Source: Roseofilum reptotaenium CS-1145 (lineage in GTDB: Bacteria; Cyanobacteriota; Cyanobacteriia; Cyanobacteriales; Desertifilaceae). From it: a stretch of DNA of 64,000 nt. Every line of letters begins with the position of its first letter. The stretch's first letter is position 1. The notes beneath the pieces were generated by a model, which saw only the letters and a list, made by a program, of their open reading frames with translations, was not told the DNA's origin and did no database searches. The position numbers were made by a program, and so were the translations under genes. This document shows positions 10,113-19,913 of this stretch, piece after piece. Location of the stretch: assembly GCF_028330985.1 (NCBI RefSeq), contig NZ_JAQMUE010000112.1, forward strand, positions 98,864 through 162,863, in the 5' to 3' direction.

Positions 10113-10871
10113 ATGAATTCAACCATCACCGCGCTACCCAACCTCGATACTCAAACCCTGCACGAACAGTTCTCCGATATAGAAGCTAGGGATATTGTGC
10201 AATGGGCTGCTACAACCTTTGGCGAAGGTCTAGCCATGAGTACCAGTTTCGGCATTCAATCGGCTGTGATGCTCCATTTGGTCACTTCTGTTGTGCCCAA
10301 TATCCCAGTTATTTGGGTAGATACGGGTTATTTACCTCCAGAAACCTATCGCTTTGCCCATGATTTAACCCACAAACTTAACCTCAACCTAAAAATTTAC
10401 CAATCTTCCATGAGTCCCGCCCATATGGAAGCTATTTATGGCCAACTCTGGGAACAAGGTACAGTAGAAGCATTAAATCAATACGATCAACTGCGTAAAG
10501 TTGAACCCATGCAACGAGCGTTAAAAGAACTTAACGTCACGGCTTGGTTAGCGGGTTTGCGCCGCGACCAAACCGATCACCGTAAGAGTTTACAGTTTAT
10601 TAATCGTCAAGGTGATATTTATAAGGTTTTACCCATTCTGAATTGGAATTCACGGGATGTTTACCAATATTTAGTTGCCCATGATTTACCCTATCATCCG
10701 TTGTTTGATCAGGGGTATATGACTGTTGGAGATTGGCATTCTTCTCGTCCGCTCAGTTTGGAAGATGGACATGAACGCGATACCCGCTTCCAAGGTCTGA
10801 AACAAGAATGTGGATTGCATTTGCCCGCGACTGACGACGAGGCTCACAGTCTTGACTCTAGTAGTTTATAG
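10113..10871 (+). CDS. cysH: Phosphoadenylyl-sulfate (PAPS) reductase
   Basis: 252 aa. Reduces PAPS to sulfite with thioredoxin during sulfate assimilation. The PP-loop region [13 protein letters not shown] binds the nucleotide, and the catalytic cysteine is Cys233 in the C-terminal KQECGLH motif. There are no paired-cysteine motifs for a 4Fe-4S cluster, which points to the thioredoxin-dependent PAPS type rather than the APS type. It appears monocistronic; the other assimilation genes are not in the window. Confidence 0.93.
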   Translation: MNSTITALPNLDTQTLHEQFSDIEARDIVQWAATTFGEGLAMSTSFGIQSAVMLHLVTSVVPNIPVIWVDTGYLPPETYRFAHDLTHKLNLNLKIYQSSMSPAHMEAIYGQLWEQGTVEALNQYDQLRKVEPMQRALKELNVTAWLAGLRRDQTDHRKSLQFINRQGDIYKVLPILNWNSRDVYQYLVAHDLPYHPLFDQGYMTVGDWHSSRPLSLEDGHERDTRFQGLKQECGLHLPATDDEAHSLDSSSL

Positions 10872-11060
10872 TGTTTTGGCTAGGGAATAGGGATAGACCA
10901 AGTAAGAGGCGATAGTCATTCCAATTATTCCTCTTCTGTCACTTTTGGAAAAAGGGGAATGATCTCATGTCCGAGTACTCAGTTTAACTAGGTTAATCAG
11001 TTGAACTCTGTACAGTGCATTTCCACTCCTACATTGTTCCGGTAAAACATCCCTTGTTCC

Positions 11061-11933
11061 CTATTCCCTATCCCCTATTTTCTGAGTAACAGAAGAGGGA
11101 TAACTTTGCAAAAAATTACCTAAAACTTGATTAAAGGATTCTGGCTCAACTAAAAAGGCCCAATGGTTACCGGGGACTGTTTCAATTGTTAAATTCTGAA
11201 GATAAGTGCGGTACGGTTTTAATTGCCAGTTCGTGCGATTGAGTCCTTTTTCTGGAGTCATTAATAAAGTGTGCAGGTCTAGGGGTTGTGTCAGTCCAGC
11301 AACTTGCATCACTTCTTTAAAGATTTCATTGCGAGCATCAATAGTGAATTTACTTCCCCAAGTGCCATCCGGTTTAGATTCGATACTGTTTTGAAAAACT
11401 TGTTGCTGTAAATCGCTCCATCCCCGATATTGTTTGAGGGTTTTGGCTTTGGTTTCGGCCGCCTCATAACTGCTAAAAGGGCCCATCCCTTGCAAGAAGG
11501 GCAAGACGCGATAGAGTAAGGGAAAAGTGACCTCAAAAAATTTAGGGATTTTATCAATAAAAAAGGGATCGACTAAGGTCATAGTCCGGAAACGTTTGGA
11601 ATTCTGACTTGCCCAGAGAGGTAAAAATTTCGCGGAAAAGGAATGACCAACAATATGGGCACTTTCCCATCCCAGACGATCCATTAATGCTTCTAAATCA
11701 GTAATCAGGCGATCGAAGGTATATCCAGTTTTGGGTTTATCACTTTCTCCATGGCCGCGCAAGTCGGGGGCAATGCAATGGAAGTTTGGCCCTAGGGAGG
11801 CAGCGAAACTTGACCAAACGAGGGCATGATCGGCTAAACCATGCAATAACAAAACGGGTTCTGTACCTGAGCCATGCCATTGAAGGTAGGATAATTGTAG
11901 ATGATCTGTGGAGAATGTATGACGAATGGCCAT
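11061..11933 (-). CDS. Alpha/beta-fold hydrolase
   Basis: 290 aa. Typical alpha/beta hydrolase layout: HGLADHALVW oxyanion strand near residue 31, DLRGHGESDKP, then the nucleophile elbow VGHSFSA and a late GNHWAF histidine. The last glycine of the usual G-x-S-x-G elbow is replaced by serine. The substrate cannot be told. Divergent from the EI24 gene at 11973, with 39 bp between the starts. A -10-like sequence is not obvious there. Confidence 0.85.
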   Translation of the reverse strand: MAIRHTFSTDHLQLSYLQWHGSGTEPVLLLHGLADHALVWSSFAASLGPNFHCIAPDLRGHGESDKPKTGYTFDRLITDLEALMDRLGWESAHIVGHSFSAKFLPLWASQNSKRFRTMTLVDPFFIDKIPKFFEVTFPLLYRVLPFLQGMGPFSSYEAAETKAKTLKQYRGWSDLQQQVFQNSIESKPDGTWGSKFTIDARNEIFKEVMQVAGLTQPLDLHTLLMTPEKGLNRTNWQLKPYRTYLQNLTIETVPGNHWAFLVEPESFNQVLGNFLQSYPSSVTQKIGDRE

Positions 11934-11972
11934 GTGATGCTCTCTCTAGATTTACGATAAGGTGCGATCGCT

Positions 11973-12821
11973 ATGTTTAATCTTCCCATGGGATTGATTG
12001 CTGGAGCAACTTACCCGTTTCGCGCTTTGGCATTATTGGTGAATGAGCCTAAATTGCGCGGTTATGTGATTGTGCCCATTTTAATCAATATCTTGATTGG
12101 TATTGCGCTCTATGTGGGTTTAGTGTTTCCCGGTTTGGAACTGGTGGATACTCTGACACAACAGTGGACGTTTCAGTGGAATCAATGGATCGCTAGTTTA
12201 CCGATGTGGTTAGGGTTTTTGACTGGGTTCACGGTGGTTCTGCATTGGCTGTTAAATGTTTTGGTGCTGTTGGTGTTATTCCTGGTTACAGGCTTTTTGT
12301 TGGTTCAATTTGGGGCAATTTTAGGGTCTCCCTGGTATGGTCAATTATCAGAACAAATTGAGAAAACACGCCTGGGACAACTGCCGCAGATCAATACTCA
12401 TCCGTTGGCGATCGCCCAGGATATTTGGCGAGCCATCCTGTTTGAGTTAAAAAAATTACTGTTGATGGCGATCGCTGGTATTCCCCTATTGCTATTTAAC
12501 TTTATTCCGGCGATCGGCACGCTGCTCTTTAGCATCGGCAGTTTAACCCTAGCGACAACCCTCGTTTGCCTAGATTTTTTTGATTCTCCTCTAGAGCGCC
12601 GCAAGCTTCCCTTTCGGCAAAAGTTAACCTTAGTTTGGCGCACGTTTCCCGCCAGTGCCACGTTTGGCTTAGTGTGTTTTGGATTGGTGAGTGTTCCGTT
12701 TATCAATATCTTAACGGTTCCCCTTTGTGTGTCTGGTGGCACTCTATTGTTCTGCGATCGCATTTGGCCCCATCATTTTACCCAAGAGCGATCGGATATA
12801 GCGCTTGGGACTAGGGAATAG
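11973..12821 (+). CDS. EI24-domain membrane protein
   Basis: 282 aa with at least four long hydrophobic segments. The N-terminal MGLIAGATYPFRALALLV followed by LRGYVIVPILINILIGIALY is characteristic of the EI24/CysZ superfamily. CysZ is a sulfate channel, and a cysH gene is ~1 kb away, but the cyanobacterial EI24 branch is not clearly assigned to sulfate, so transport of sulfate is only a possibility. ATG at 11973, 39 bp from the divergent hydrolase. Confidence 0.75.
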   Translation: MFNLPMGLIAGATYPFRALALLVNEPKLRGYVIVPILINILIGIALYVGLVFPGLELVDTLTQQWTFQWNQWIASLPMWLGFLTGFTVVLHWLLNVLVLLVLFLVTGFLLVQFGAILGSPWYGQLSEQIEKTRLGQLPQINTHPLAIAQDIWRAILFELKKLLLMAIAGIPLLLFNFIPAIGTLLFSIGSLTLATTLVCLDFFDSPLERRKLPFRQKLTLVWRTFPASATFGLVCFGLVSVPFINILTVPLCVSGGTLLFCDRIWPHHFTQERSDIALGTRE

Positions 12822-12832
12822 GGAAATTCTAG

Positions 12833-14599
12833 TTAACGCGCTCCATTGATTCTATTTGTGGAGTAGGAAACATTGAATAACCCTTCAGATGCTTCCATTT
12901 CTGAAGGGTTATTCAATGTTTCCAGGGGAGGAGATTCTATAGGTTCTTTTAAGGGCGCAGAATCGACTAAATCGGGAAATTCGATCGTCTCTTGAGCTTC
13001 TTCTTCTAACACTTCTGGAGTCTCGATTTCCTCTTTTATAACTTCGGGTTCAAGTGCTTCAGGTTCTGGGGTTTCAATTTCTTCTTCTACAGGTTCGGGT
13101 TTAAAAGGGGATTCAATCACTTCTTCTACAACTGGGGATTCAGGGGTAATTTCCAGAGTCTCTTCTGGCTCTAAAGCTTTATTGCCAAAGGGATTAATAG
13201 ACTTAACATCAAGTTGGTTCCATTTGGATTTTAGGCGATCGCGCCACTGATTCAGATTCAGTTGCTTACGCCATGCTGGAGTCTCACTAACCACTTGTTC
13301 TGCTTCCTCTTCTGCTCCTGAAGATTCTGGTATTATTTCTTCTGGTTCTACCGTTTCTATCGGTTCTAACTCTGGAGTTTCTAGAATCTCTTCTTCTACG
13401 TCCACAGTTTCAGAAATCTCTTGTTCTATAGGTTCCTCGACTGGTGAGATGTCCAAAACCTCTACCTCTGTGGTGTCCTGAACGTCTTCCTCCACTTCCA
13501 GAATTTCCAAAATCTCTTCCTCTACCTCTGGAGTTTCAGGCACTTCTTCCTCAACTTCAGGTTCCGGAAGCTCTTCCTCCGCCGCTATTGGTTCTTCCTG
13601 CGGTTCTAAAACTTCCGTCTCCGGTGCAGCAGTGGACGGAGCGATGTAGTTTGGATCGACAATACCTTGGGCCACTTCAGCACTAATTTCACCTCGGATG
13701 AGTTGAGACAGGGTATCCGTAGCTTCAGGATCATAGGTTACCAAGCGAGCCGTGGTATTGAAAACATTGTTAACCGGGTTACCCAGTTCATCTAGAATTT
13801 CCAGTTTGACCCAGTTTTTGCCTCGGTCAAATCCTTTCAGATAGAGAGGTTCCCAGCGATCGAGGATAAACTCTTCTCCGTTTACCGATGCTCGAATCCG
13901 CCAGTCTAGAATATTGTCCTCTGAATTTTCTTGCGCGACGACATGCAGAGGCGCATTGGTGAGATAGAAATCTAACAGAATGGGTTCGGCTCCATACGTG
14001 CCGATGGGATTGCTATAGGTGAGCAGGGGAAGGTCAGGATTAGGGATTTGGTCTTCAGTTTTCGTAAAGATGTGAAACGTGGTTTGGGCGTAAGCACCTT
14101 CATTTTTGAAGCTCTCTCCCCAGGGAGTGGTGGCGAATACTCTAATCGTATGGGTTCCCAGATTGAGGTTGCTAAACCTAACCGGTTGGGATAGATCATA
14201 AAGGGTTGTATAGGGTTCGTTGTCTAGGGTCACTTCCAGGTGAGGCCCTAAAGCTAGATTCGGGTCTTTATATATAGGTAAGTCTTGAACGTCGAGTTTT
14301 AGGGTAAAGGTTGTGTCTTGGAGTGTTTGCTCAGGTTGAGGATTGAGGATTGTGACTTGGGGTTGGTAGGTTTCGAGAATTGGCCGTAGTTTTTGGATGG
14401 CTTCTGGGGGCGAGACTTCAGCGATTTTTGGGGAAATTTCCCGCTTGAGAGGATTGGAGATCCCGGAGGTGGGATTGGGGAGATTGAGGCTTCCTTGATC
14501 CCCACAACTGACAACTCCCAGGGATAGACCCAGCACTAACATGAGTCCTAAGAGGCTTGAAACCATGCGTTTCCCGATTTTCTGACGCAACACCGACAT
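12833..14599 (-). CDS. Conserved cyanobacterial lipoprotein with acidic repeat-rich C-terminal half
   Basis: 588 aa. Signal peptide with a lipobox-like GLSLGVVSC ending at Cys32. Residues ~55-325 are a folded region (DTTFTLKLDVQDLPIYKD; TLRVFA-like IRVFATTPWGESFKNEGAY; WRIRASVNGEEFILDRW) that resembles conserved cyanobacterial proteins of unknown function and has the look of beta-sandwich domains. Residues ~330-575 are almost wholly Glu/Pro/Val with repeats such as PEVEEEI and ETPEVEEE, interrupted by one ordinary segment near 440-480 (KQLNLNQWRDRLKSKWNQL). The tail is probably disordered and strongly negative. A perfect inverted repeat lies in the last codons (see that entry). Confidence 0.7.
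   Translation of the reverse strand: MSVLRQKIGKRMVSSLLGLMLVLGLSLGVVSCGDQGSLNLPNPTSGISNPLKREISPKIAEVSPPEAIQKLRPILETYQPQVTILNPQPEQTLQDTTFTLKLDVQDLPIYKDPNLALGPHLEVTLDNEPYTTLYDLSQPVRFSNLNLGTHTIRVFATTPWGESFKNEGAYAQTTFHIFTKTEDQIPNPDLPLLTYSNPIGTYGAEPILLDFYLTNAPLHVVAQENSEDNILDWRIRASVNGEEFILDRWEPLYLKGFDRGKNWVKLEILDELGNPVNNVFNTTARLVTYDPEATDTLSQLIRGEISAEVAQGIVDPNYIAPSTAAPETEVLEPQEEPIAAEEELPEPEVEEEVPETPEVEEEILEILEVEEDVQDTTEVEVLDISPVEEPIEQEISETVDVEEEILETPELEPIETVEPEEIIPESSGAEEEAEQVVSETPAWRKQLNLNQWRDRLKSKWNQLDVKSINPFGNKALEPEETLEITPESPVVEEVIESPFKPEPVEEEIETPEPEALEPEVIKEEIETPEVLEEEAQETIEFPDLVDSAPLKEPIESPPLETLNNPSEMEASEGLFNVSYSTNRINGAR
12866..12923. repeat. Perfect 23-bp inverted repeat inside the 3' end of the lipoprotein gene
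   Basis: Arms 12866-12888 and 12901-12923 are exact reverse complements over 23 bases, with a 12-base loop. The left arm begins GGAAACATTGAATAACCC. It encodes residues close to the lipoprotein C-terminus, on both sides of SEMEAS. No T-run follows on either strand, so it is not a standard intrinsic terminator. Confidence 0.9.
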
Positions 14600-14968
14600 C
14601 CTTAATCCCTTGCACGTTAAAGTACAGCGCTATTTTATCACCAACCTGGAAGTCTCTAAACTGGGTCTGCTTCATTCCATTGAGTTTTGTAAATATTATT
14701 GATAGATTATTGACTTTTGTTCTGTTTTTTGAACAAAAAGCTATCTGAAGATTTAGCCCCACACTTGATGAAGGCAAATTTGAATTATTGTTAAGTAGCT
14801 TCCTCAAAGGGAAGACAAGTCCTATAATTCACAGTCAGTACACTACTTAAAACCGGTGACCTTCTGGATCGCTTGATCTTAGTGAAACCTTCGGAGCATC
14901 GGGATCAAAGAGAAAAGGCTATAAAAGGGCAATGTCCTGAGTGAGGAAATTAAAATTCCTCAAATTCA

Positions 14969-14986
14969 GTAACAAAGCTTTACATA
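14969..14986 (+). promoter_or_regulatory. HLR1-like site, probable RpaB-binding site of psaAB
   Basis: GTAACAAAGCTTTACATA matches the HLR1 consensus (G/T)TTACA(T/A)(T/A)NN(G/T)TTACA(T/A)(T/A) at all but one defined position (A instead of T at position 3 of the first half). RpaB binding to HLR1 activates photosystem I genes in low light in model cyanobacteria. Position 174-191 bp before the start codon is reasonable if transcription starts near 15030-15050. Confidence 0.6.
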
Positions 14987-15011
14987 GACCCACATCTTGA
15001 AAAAAAACCGA

Positions 15012-15048
15012 TCTTGAACATCAAGAAATCTAATCTTGAACATCAAGA
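15012..15048. promoter_or_regulatory. Two TCTTGA-N3-TCAAGA dyads in the psaA leader
   Basis: TCTTGAACATCAAGA occurs twice, at 15012-15026 and 15034-15048, identical and 22 bp apart, that is about two helical turns. A TCTTGA half site also lies at 14995-15000. The geometry suggests cooperative binding of a dimeric regulator, or two small hairpins in the leader RNA. Confidence 0.5.
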
Positions 15049-15159
15049 GATAACTGATAGATCCCAAAACTGCTTTAAAGTGCCTCACAGAACTAACCCT
15101 ATTAAGTAGTGCCTAGCGTTCTGTAATGACGCTACTTGTCTAAAGAGAGGAGAGTCTCA

Positions 15160-17427
15160 ATGACAACTACCCCAAAGGAGCAAGAAGCAAAGGCGAGGGT
15201 GGTCGTCGATAAAGACCCAGTCCCCACTTCATTTGAAAAATGGGGCAAGCCGGGTCATTTTGACAGAACCCTAGCTAGAGGACCCAAAACCACAACCTGG
15301 ATTTGGAATCTTCACGCCGATGCTCATGATTTCGATAGTCATACCAGCGATCTAGAAGACGTATCTAGAAAAATCTTTAGCGCCCATTTTGGTCATTTAG
15401 CCGTTGTATTTGTCTGGCTAAGTGGCGCTTATTTCCACGGTGCTAAATTCTCAAACTATGAAGCTTGGTTGAGCGATCCTCTCGGCATTAAACCGAGTGC
15501 CCAAGTGGTTTGGCCCATTGTCGGCCAAGATATTCTTAACGGTGATGTTGGTGGTGGATTCCACGGAATCCAAATTACCTCCGGTTTATTCCAACTCTGG
15601 AGAGCCTCCGGCTTCACAAACTCTTACCAACTCTACTGCACCGCGATTGGTGGGTTGGTGATGGCTGGCTTAATGTTATTTGCCGGTTGGTTCCACTATC
15701 ACAAAGCAGCTCCCAAACTGGAATGGTTCCAGAATGTGGAGTCGATGATGAACCATCATCTATCTGTACTGCTCGGTTGTGGTTCCCTCGGTTGGGCCGG
15801 TCACCAAATCCACGTTTCCTTACCGATCAACAAGTTATTGGATTCTGGAGTAGCTCTCAAGGATATTCCCTTGCCCCATGAGTTTATTCTCAATCCCAGC
15901 TTGATGACGGAACTCTACCCCAGTGTAGAGTGGGGAGGTCTCGGTGGAATCCAGCCTTTCTTTACCCTGAATTGGGGTGCTTTCAGTGACTTTTTAACCT
16001 TCAAAGGTGGACTCAATCCGGTCACTGGTGGCTTGTGGTTGTCTGATACAGCCCATCACCATGTGGCGATCGCCGTCCTCTTTATCATTGCTGGCCATAT
16101 GTACCGCACCAACTGGGGTATTGGTCACAGCATGAAGGAAATCCTAGAGGCTCACAAAGGCCCCTTCACTGGAGAAGGCCACAAGGGATTGTACGAAATC
16201 TTCACAACCTCTTGGCACGCTCAACTGGCCCTCAACCTAGCGTTGTTGGGATCATTGAGTATCATTGTGGCTCATCATATGTATGCGATGCCTCCGTATC
16301 CATACATCGCTACAGACTATCCGACTCAACTCTCCCTGTTTACTCACCATGTTTGGATTGGGGGATTCCTGATTGTCGGCGCGGGCGCTCACGCAGCTAT
16401 CTTTATGGTTCGTGACTACGACCCGGCGAAAAATGTTGATAACTTGTTAGACCGGGTGATTCGTCATCGGGATGCAATTATCTCTCACCTCAATTGGGTT
16501 TGCATATGGCTAGGCTTCCATAGCTTTGGCTTGTATGTTCATAACGACACCATGCGTGCGTTAGGTCGTACCCAAGATATGTTCTCGGATACGGCAATTC
16601 AACTTCAGCCTATCTTTGCTCAGTGGGTACAGAATCTACATAATCTGGCTCCTGGTAACACAGCCCCCAATGCGTTGGCTAGTGTCAGTCCTGCCTTTGG
16701 TGGCGATGTCGTAGCTGTTGGTGGAAAAGTAGCTATGATGCCAATCGCGCTGGGAACAGCCGACTTCATGGTTCACCACATCCACGCCTTTACCATCCAC
16801 GTTACGGTGCTTATCCTGCTCAAAGGTGTTCTCTATGCCCGTAGCTCTCGTCTAGTTCCTGATAAAGGAAATCTGGGCTTCCGCTTCCCCTGTGATGGTC
16901 CGGGTCGGGGCGGTACTTGTCAAGTCTCAGGATGGGATCATGTCTTCCTGGGTCTGTTCTGGATGTACAACTCTCTGTCCATTGTGATTTTCCACTTTAG
17001 CTGGAAGATGCAATCGGATGTCTGGGGAAGTGTATCCTCCGATGGAACCGTTTCCCACATCACTAATGGTAATTTTGCCCAAAGTGCAATTACCATCAAT
17101 GGCTGGTTACGTGATTTCTTGTGGGCGCAAGCGTCTCAAGTGATTACGTCCTACGGGTCTGCTTTGTCTGCCTATGGCATTATGTTCCTAGCCGGTCACT
17201 TCATCTTCGCCTTTAGTCTCATGTTCCTCTTTAGTGGTCGTGGATACTGGCAAGAGTTGATTGAATCGATTGTTTGGGCCCATAATAAGCTCAAAGTCGC
17301 ACCCGCGATTCAGCCTCGCGCCTTGAGTATTATTCAAGGTCGCGCTGTAGGGGTAGCCCACTACCTCTTGGGAGGAATTGTCACTACTTGGGCATTCTTC
17401 CTGGCTCGCATCATTGCAGTAGGATGA
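15160..17427 (+). CDS. psaA: Photosystem I P700 apoprotein A1
   Basis: 755 aa from the ATG at 15160 ([19 protein letters not shown]), which has the ribosome site GAGAGG and agrees with known PsaA N-termini; an upstream in-frame ATG would add eight residues and is not favoured. PsaA pairs with PsaB to bind P700, the primary acceptors, phylloquinones and FX. The FX loop [15 protein letters not shown] carries two cluster cysteines, and many membrane histidines bind chlorophyll. The C-terminus ends RIIAVG as usual. psaB follows after 19 bp. Confidence 0.99.
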   Translation: MTTTPKEQEAKARVVVDKDPVPTSFEKWGKPGHFDRTLARGPKTTTWIWNLHADAHDFDSHTSDLEDVSRKIFSAHFGHLAVVFVWLSGAYFHGAKFSNYEAWLSDPLGIKPSAQVVWPIVGQDILNGDVGGGFHGIQITSGLFQLWRASGFTNSYQLYCTAIGGLVMAGLMLFAGWFHYHKAAPKLEWFQNVESMMNHHLSVLLGCGSLGWAGHQIHVSLPINKLLDSGVALKDIPLPHEFILNPSLMTELYPSVEWGGLGGIQPFFTLNWGAFSDFLTFKGGLNPVTGGLWLSDTAHHHVAIAVLFIIAGHMYRTNWGIGHSMKEILEAHKGPFTGEGHKGLYEIFTTSWHAQLALNLALLGSLSIIVAHHMYAMPPYPYIATDYPTQLSLFTHHVWIGGFLIVGAGAHAAIFMVRDYDPAKNVDNLLDRVIRHRDAIISHLNWVCIWLGFHSFGLYVHNDTMRALGRTQDMFSDTAIQLQPIFAQWVQNLHNLAPGNTAPNALASVSPAFGGDVVAVGGKVAMMPIALGTADFMVHHIHAFTIHVTVLILLKGVLYARSSRLVPDKGNLGFRFPCDGPGRGGTCQVSGWDHVFLGLFWMYNSLSIVIFHFSWKMQSDVWGSVSSDGTVSHITNGNFAQSAITINGWLRDFLWAQASQVITSYGSALSAYGIMFLAGHFIFAFSLMFLFSGRGYWQELIESIVWAHNKLKVAPAIQPRALSIIQGRAVGVAHYLLGGIVTTWAFFLARIIAVG

Positions 17428-17446
17428 GGTCGAGAAGGACTTAAAC

Positions 17447-19675
17447 ATGGCAACGAAATTCCCCAAGTTTAGCCAAGACCTCGCACAAGATCCCACAACT
17501 CGTCGGATCTGGTACGGGATAGCTACCGCCCATGATTTTGAAACCCACGATGGCATGACGGAAGAAAATCTTTACCAAAAGATTTTCGCCTCCCACTTTG
17601 GTCATCTGGCAATCATCTTCCTGTGGACTTCTGGCAACCTGTTCCACGTAGCTTGGCAAGGTAACTTTGAACAGTGGATCAAAGATCCTCTCAATGTCCG
17701 TCCCATTGCTCACGCGATTTGGGACCCACAATTTGGACAAGCAGCGATCGATGCTTACACTCAAGCCGGTGCTGCTAACCCTGTAAACATTGCTTATTCC
17801 GGTGTCTACCACTGGTGGTACACCATCGGAATGCGGACGAATGGCGATCTGTATCAAGGAGCTATCTTCCTTTTGGTTCTAGCTTCGTTGATGCTATTCG
17901 CTGGCTGGTTACACCTCCAGCCCAGTTTCCGTCCTAGCTTGTCTTGGTTCAAGAATGCTGAATCCCGTCTGAATCACCACTTGGCTGGTTTGTTCGGTGT
18001 TAGCTCTCTGGCTTGGACCGGTCACTTAGTTCACGTCGCAATCCCCGAATCTCGCGGTCAGCACGTGGGCTGGGATAACTTCCTGAGCACTTTGCCTCAC
18101 CCGGCTGGTTTGGTTCCCTTCTTCACAGGGAACTGGGGCGTATATGCAGAAAATGCAGATACGGCTGGTCATGTGTTTGGCACATCTGAAGGTGCAGGAA
18201 CCGCAATTCTAACCTTCTTAGGTGGTTTCCATCCCCAAACTGAGTCTCTGTGGCTCACCGATATGGCTCATCACCATTTGGCGATCGCAGTTCTCTTCAT
18301 CGTTGCCGGACATATGTACCGCACGAACTGGGGCATTGGCCATAGCATGAAGGAAATCATGGAAGCCCATAATCCTCCCAAAGGAACTCCCTTTGGAGGA
18401 ATGATCGGTGACGGTCATAAAGGAATGTACGATACCTACAACGAATCGTTACACTTCCAGTTGGGATGGCACTTAGCTTGTCTGGGTGTTGTGACTTCTC
18501 TAGTCGCCCAACATATGTATGCCATGCCTCCTTATGCTTTCATGGCTAAGGACTACACCACCATGGCAGCGCTATACACCCATCACCAGTACATTGCTGG
18601 ATTCTTGATGGTAGGGGCTTTTGCTCACGGTGCAATCTTCTTAGTTCGGGATTACGATCCAGAAGCCAATAAGAACAATGTATTGGCTCGGATGCTTGAG
18701 CATAAAGAAGCTCTTATTTCTCACTTGAGCTGGGTTTCCTTGTTCCTCGGTTTCCATACCCTGGGACTGTATGTTCACAATGATGTTGTGGTTGCCTTCG
18801 GTACTCCTGAGAAGCAAATCTTGATTGAACCTGTGTTTGCTCAGTTCGTTCAAGCTTCTTCCGGTAAGTTAATGTATGGAATGGATGTTTTACTGTCCAA
18901 TCCTGACAGCATTGCTTATACCGCATTCCCCAATCACGCCAACTTCTGGCTACCCGGATGGTTAGATGCGATTAATAACAACTCTAACTCTCTGTTCTTA
19001 CCCATTGGCCCTGGTGATTTCTTAGTTCACCATGCGATCGCCCTTGGTCTGCACACCACCACCTTAATCCTCGTGAAAGGTGCGTTGGATGCACGGGGTT
19101 CCAAGCTGATGCCCGATAAGAAAGACTTCGGTTACAGCTTCCCCTGTGATGGCCCCGGTCGTGGTGGTACTTGCGACATCTCTGCTTGGGATGCCTTCTA
19201 CCTCGCCATGTTCTGGATGCTGAATACTCTGGGCTGGTTAACCTTCTACTGGCACTGGAAGCATCTGGCTATCTGGCAAGGAAATCTGGCTCAGTTCAAT
19301 GAGTCCTCTACCCACCTCATGGGTTGGTTCCGCGATTACCTGTGGTTAAACTCCTCTCAGTTGATCAATGGATATAATCCCTACGGCATGAATAACTTGG
19401 CTGTTTGGGCTTGGATGTTCCTCTTCGGACACCTGGTCTGGGCAACTGGATTCATGTTCCTGATTAGCTGGCGTGGTTACTGGCAAGAGTTGATTGAAAC
19501 GATTGTTTGGGCCCACGAGCGTACTCCTCTGGCGAACCTGGTTCGTTGGAAAGATAAGCCCGTTGCTCTGTCCATCGTTCAAGCTCGTGTAGTTGGTCTA
19601 GCTCACTTCACTGTTGGCTATGTCTTGACCTATGCAGCCTTCTTAATTGCCTCCACTGCGGGTAAGTTCGGTTAA
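17447..19675 (+). CDS. psaB: Photosystem I P700 apoprotein A2
   Basis: 742 aa, normal size. Partner of PsaA in the reaction-centre heterodimer; the second FX loop [15 protein letters not shown] supplies the other two cysteine ligands. Begins [20 protein letters not shown] with AAGGA seven bases upstream. Eleven membrane helices expected. Co-transcribed with psaA and followed at 19703 by a strong terminator. Confidence 0.99.
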   Translation: MATKFPKFSQDLAQDPTTRRIWYGIATAHDFETHDGMTEENLYQKIFASHFGHLAIIFLWTSGNLFHVAWQGNFEQWIKDPLNVRPIAHAIWDPQFGQAAIDAYTQAGAANPVNIAYSGVYHWWYTIGMRTNGDLYQGAIFLLVLASLMLFAGWLHLQPSFRPSLSWFKNAESRLNHHLAGLFGVSSLAWTGHLVHVAIPESRGQHVGWDNFLSTLPHPAGLVPFFTGNWGVYAENADTAGHVFGTSEGAGTAILTFLGGFHPQTESLWLTDMAHHHLAIAVLFIVAGHMYRTNWGIGHSMKEIMEAHNPPKGTPFGGMIGDGHKGMYDTYNESLHFQLGWHLACLGVVTSLVAQHMYAMPPYAFMAKDYTTMAALYTHHQYIAGFLMVGAFAHGAIFLVRDYDPEANKNNVLARMLEHKEALISHLSWVSLFLGFHTLGLYVHNDVVVAFGTPEKQILIEPVFAQFVQASSGKLMYGMDVLLSNPDSIAYTAFPNHANFWLPGWLDAINNNSNSLFLPIGPGDFLVHHAIALGLHTTTLILVKGALDARGSKLMPDKKDFGYSFPCDGPGRGGTCDISAWDAFYLAMFWMLNTLGWLTFYWHWKHLAIWQGNLAQFNESSTHLMGWFRDYLWLNSSQLINGYNPYGMNNLAVWAWMFLFGHLVWATGFMFLISWRGYWQELIETIVWAHERTPLANLVRWKDKPVALSIVQARVVGLAHFTVGYVLTYAAFLIASTAGKFG

Positions 19676-19702
19676 ATCCTTCTGGACTGATCATTAACTG
19701 AT

Positions 19703-19733
19703 AAAAACCCCTCACCTTCGGGTGGGGGGTTTT
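19703..19733 (+). terminator. Rho-independent terminator of psaAB
   Basis: AAAACCCCTCACC, loop TTCG, then GGTGGGGGGTTTT; a 13-bp stem with one weak pair and a TTTT end, 28 bp after the psaB stop. Confidence 0.85.
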
Positions 19734-19913
19734 GTAGTTGGATATAGCAGGGAAAGGGATAATCAAGGAATCAGGGTTTGAAGCTCCTTTTTCACAACAT
19801 GACAGAAGAGGAATATAGCAGAAAAAAGGAGAGTTAGGACATTGTCTATTGCTATTCGTGCCTATTGCCTCAAACCATACCTAACTGTCCTAACCAAGTC
19901 TTTCTCTGCTATA

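Larger units (their letters stand above)
14600..15159 (+). promoter_or_regulatory. psaA upstream leader/promoter region
   Basis: 560 bp between the divergent lipoprotein gene and psaA. It contains a TATAAT at 14823-14828, an HLR1-like site at 14969-14986, and the TCTTGA dyads at 15012-15048. A good ribosome site (AAAGAGAGGAG, 15142-15152) precedes the psaA ATG at 15160. Long leaders with more than one promoter are usual for psaAB. No protein gene is seen here; small frames in the stretch have no support. Confidence 0.6.

Noticed and set aside
11973..12821. Assignment of the EI24 protein as CysZ sulfate permease
   Set aside because: Only the superfamily is clear; nearness to cysH is not enough and they are not in one operon.
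14418..14807. 129-aa minus-strand frame overlapping the lipoprotein start
   Set aside because: It overlaps the real gene in another frame and covers the psaA upstream region; no recognisable content.
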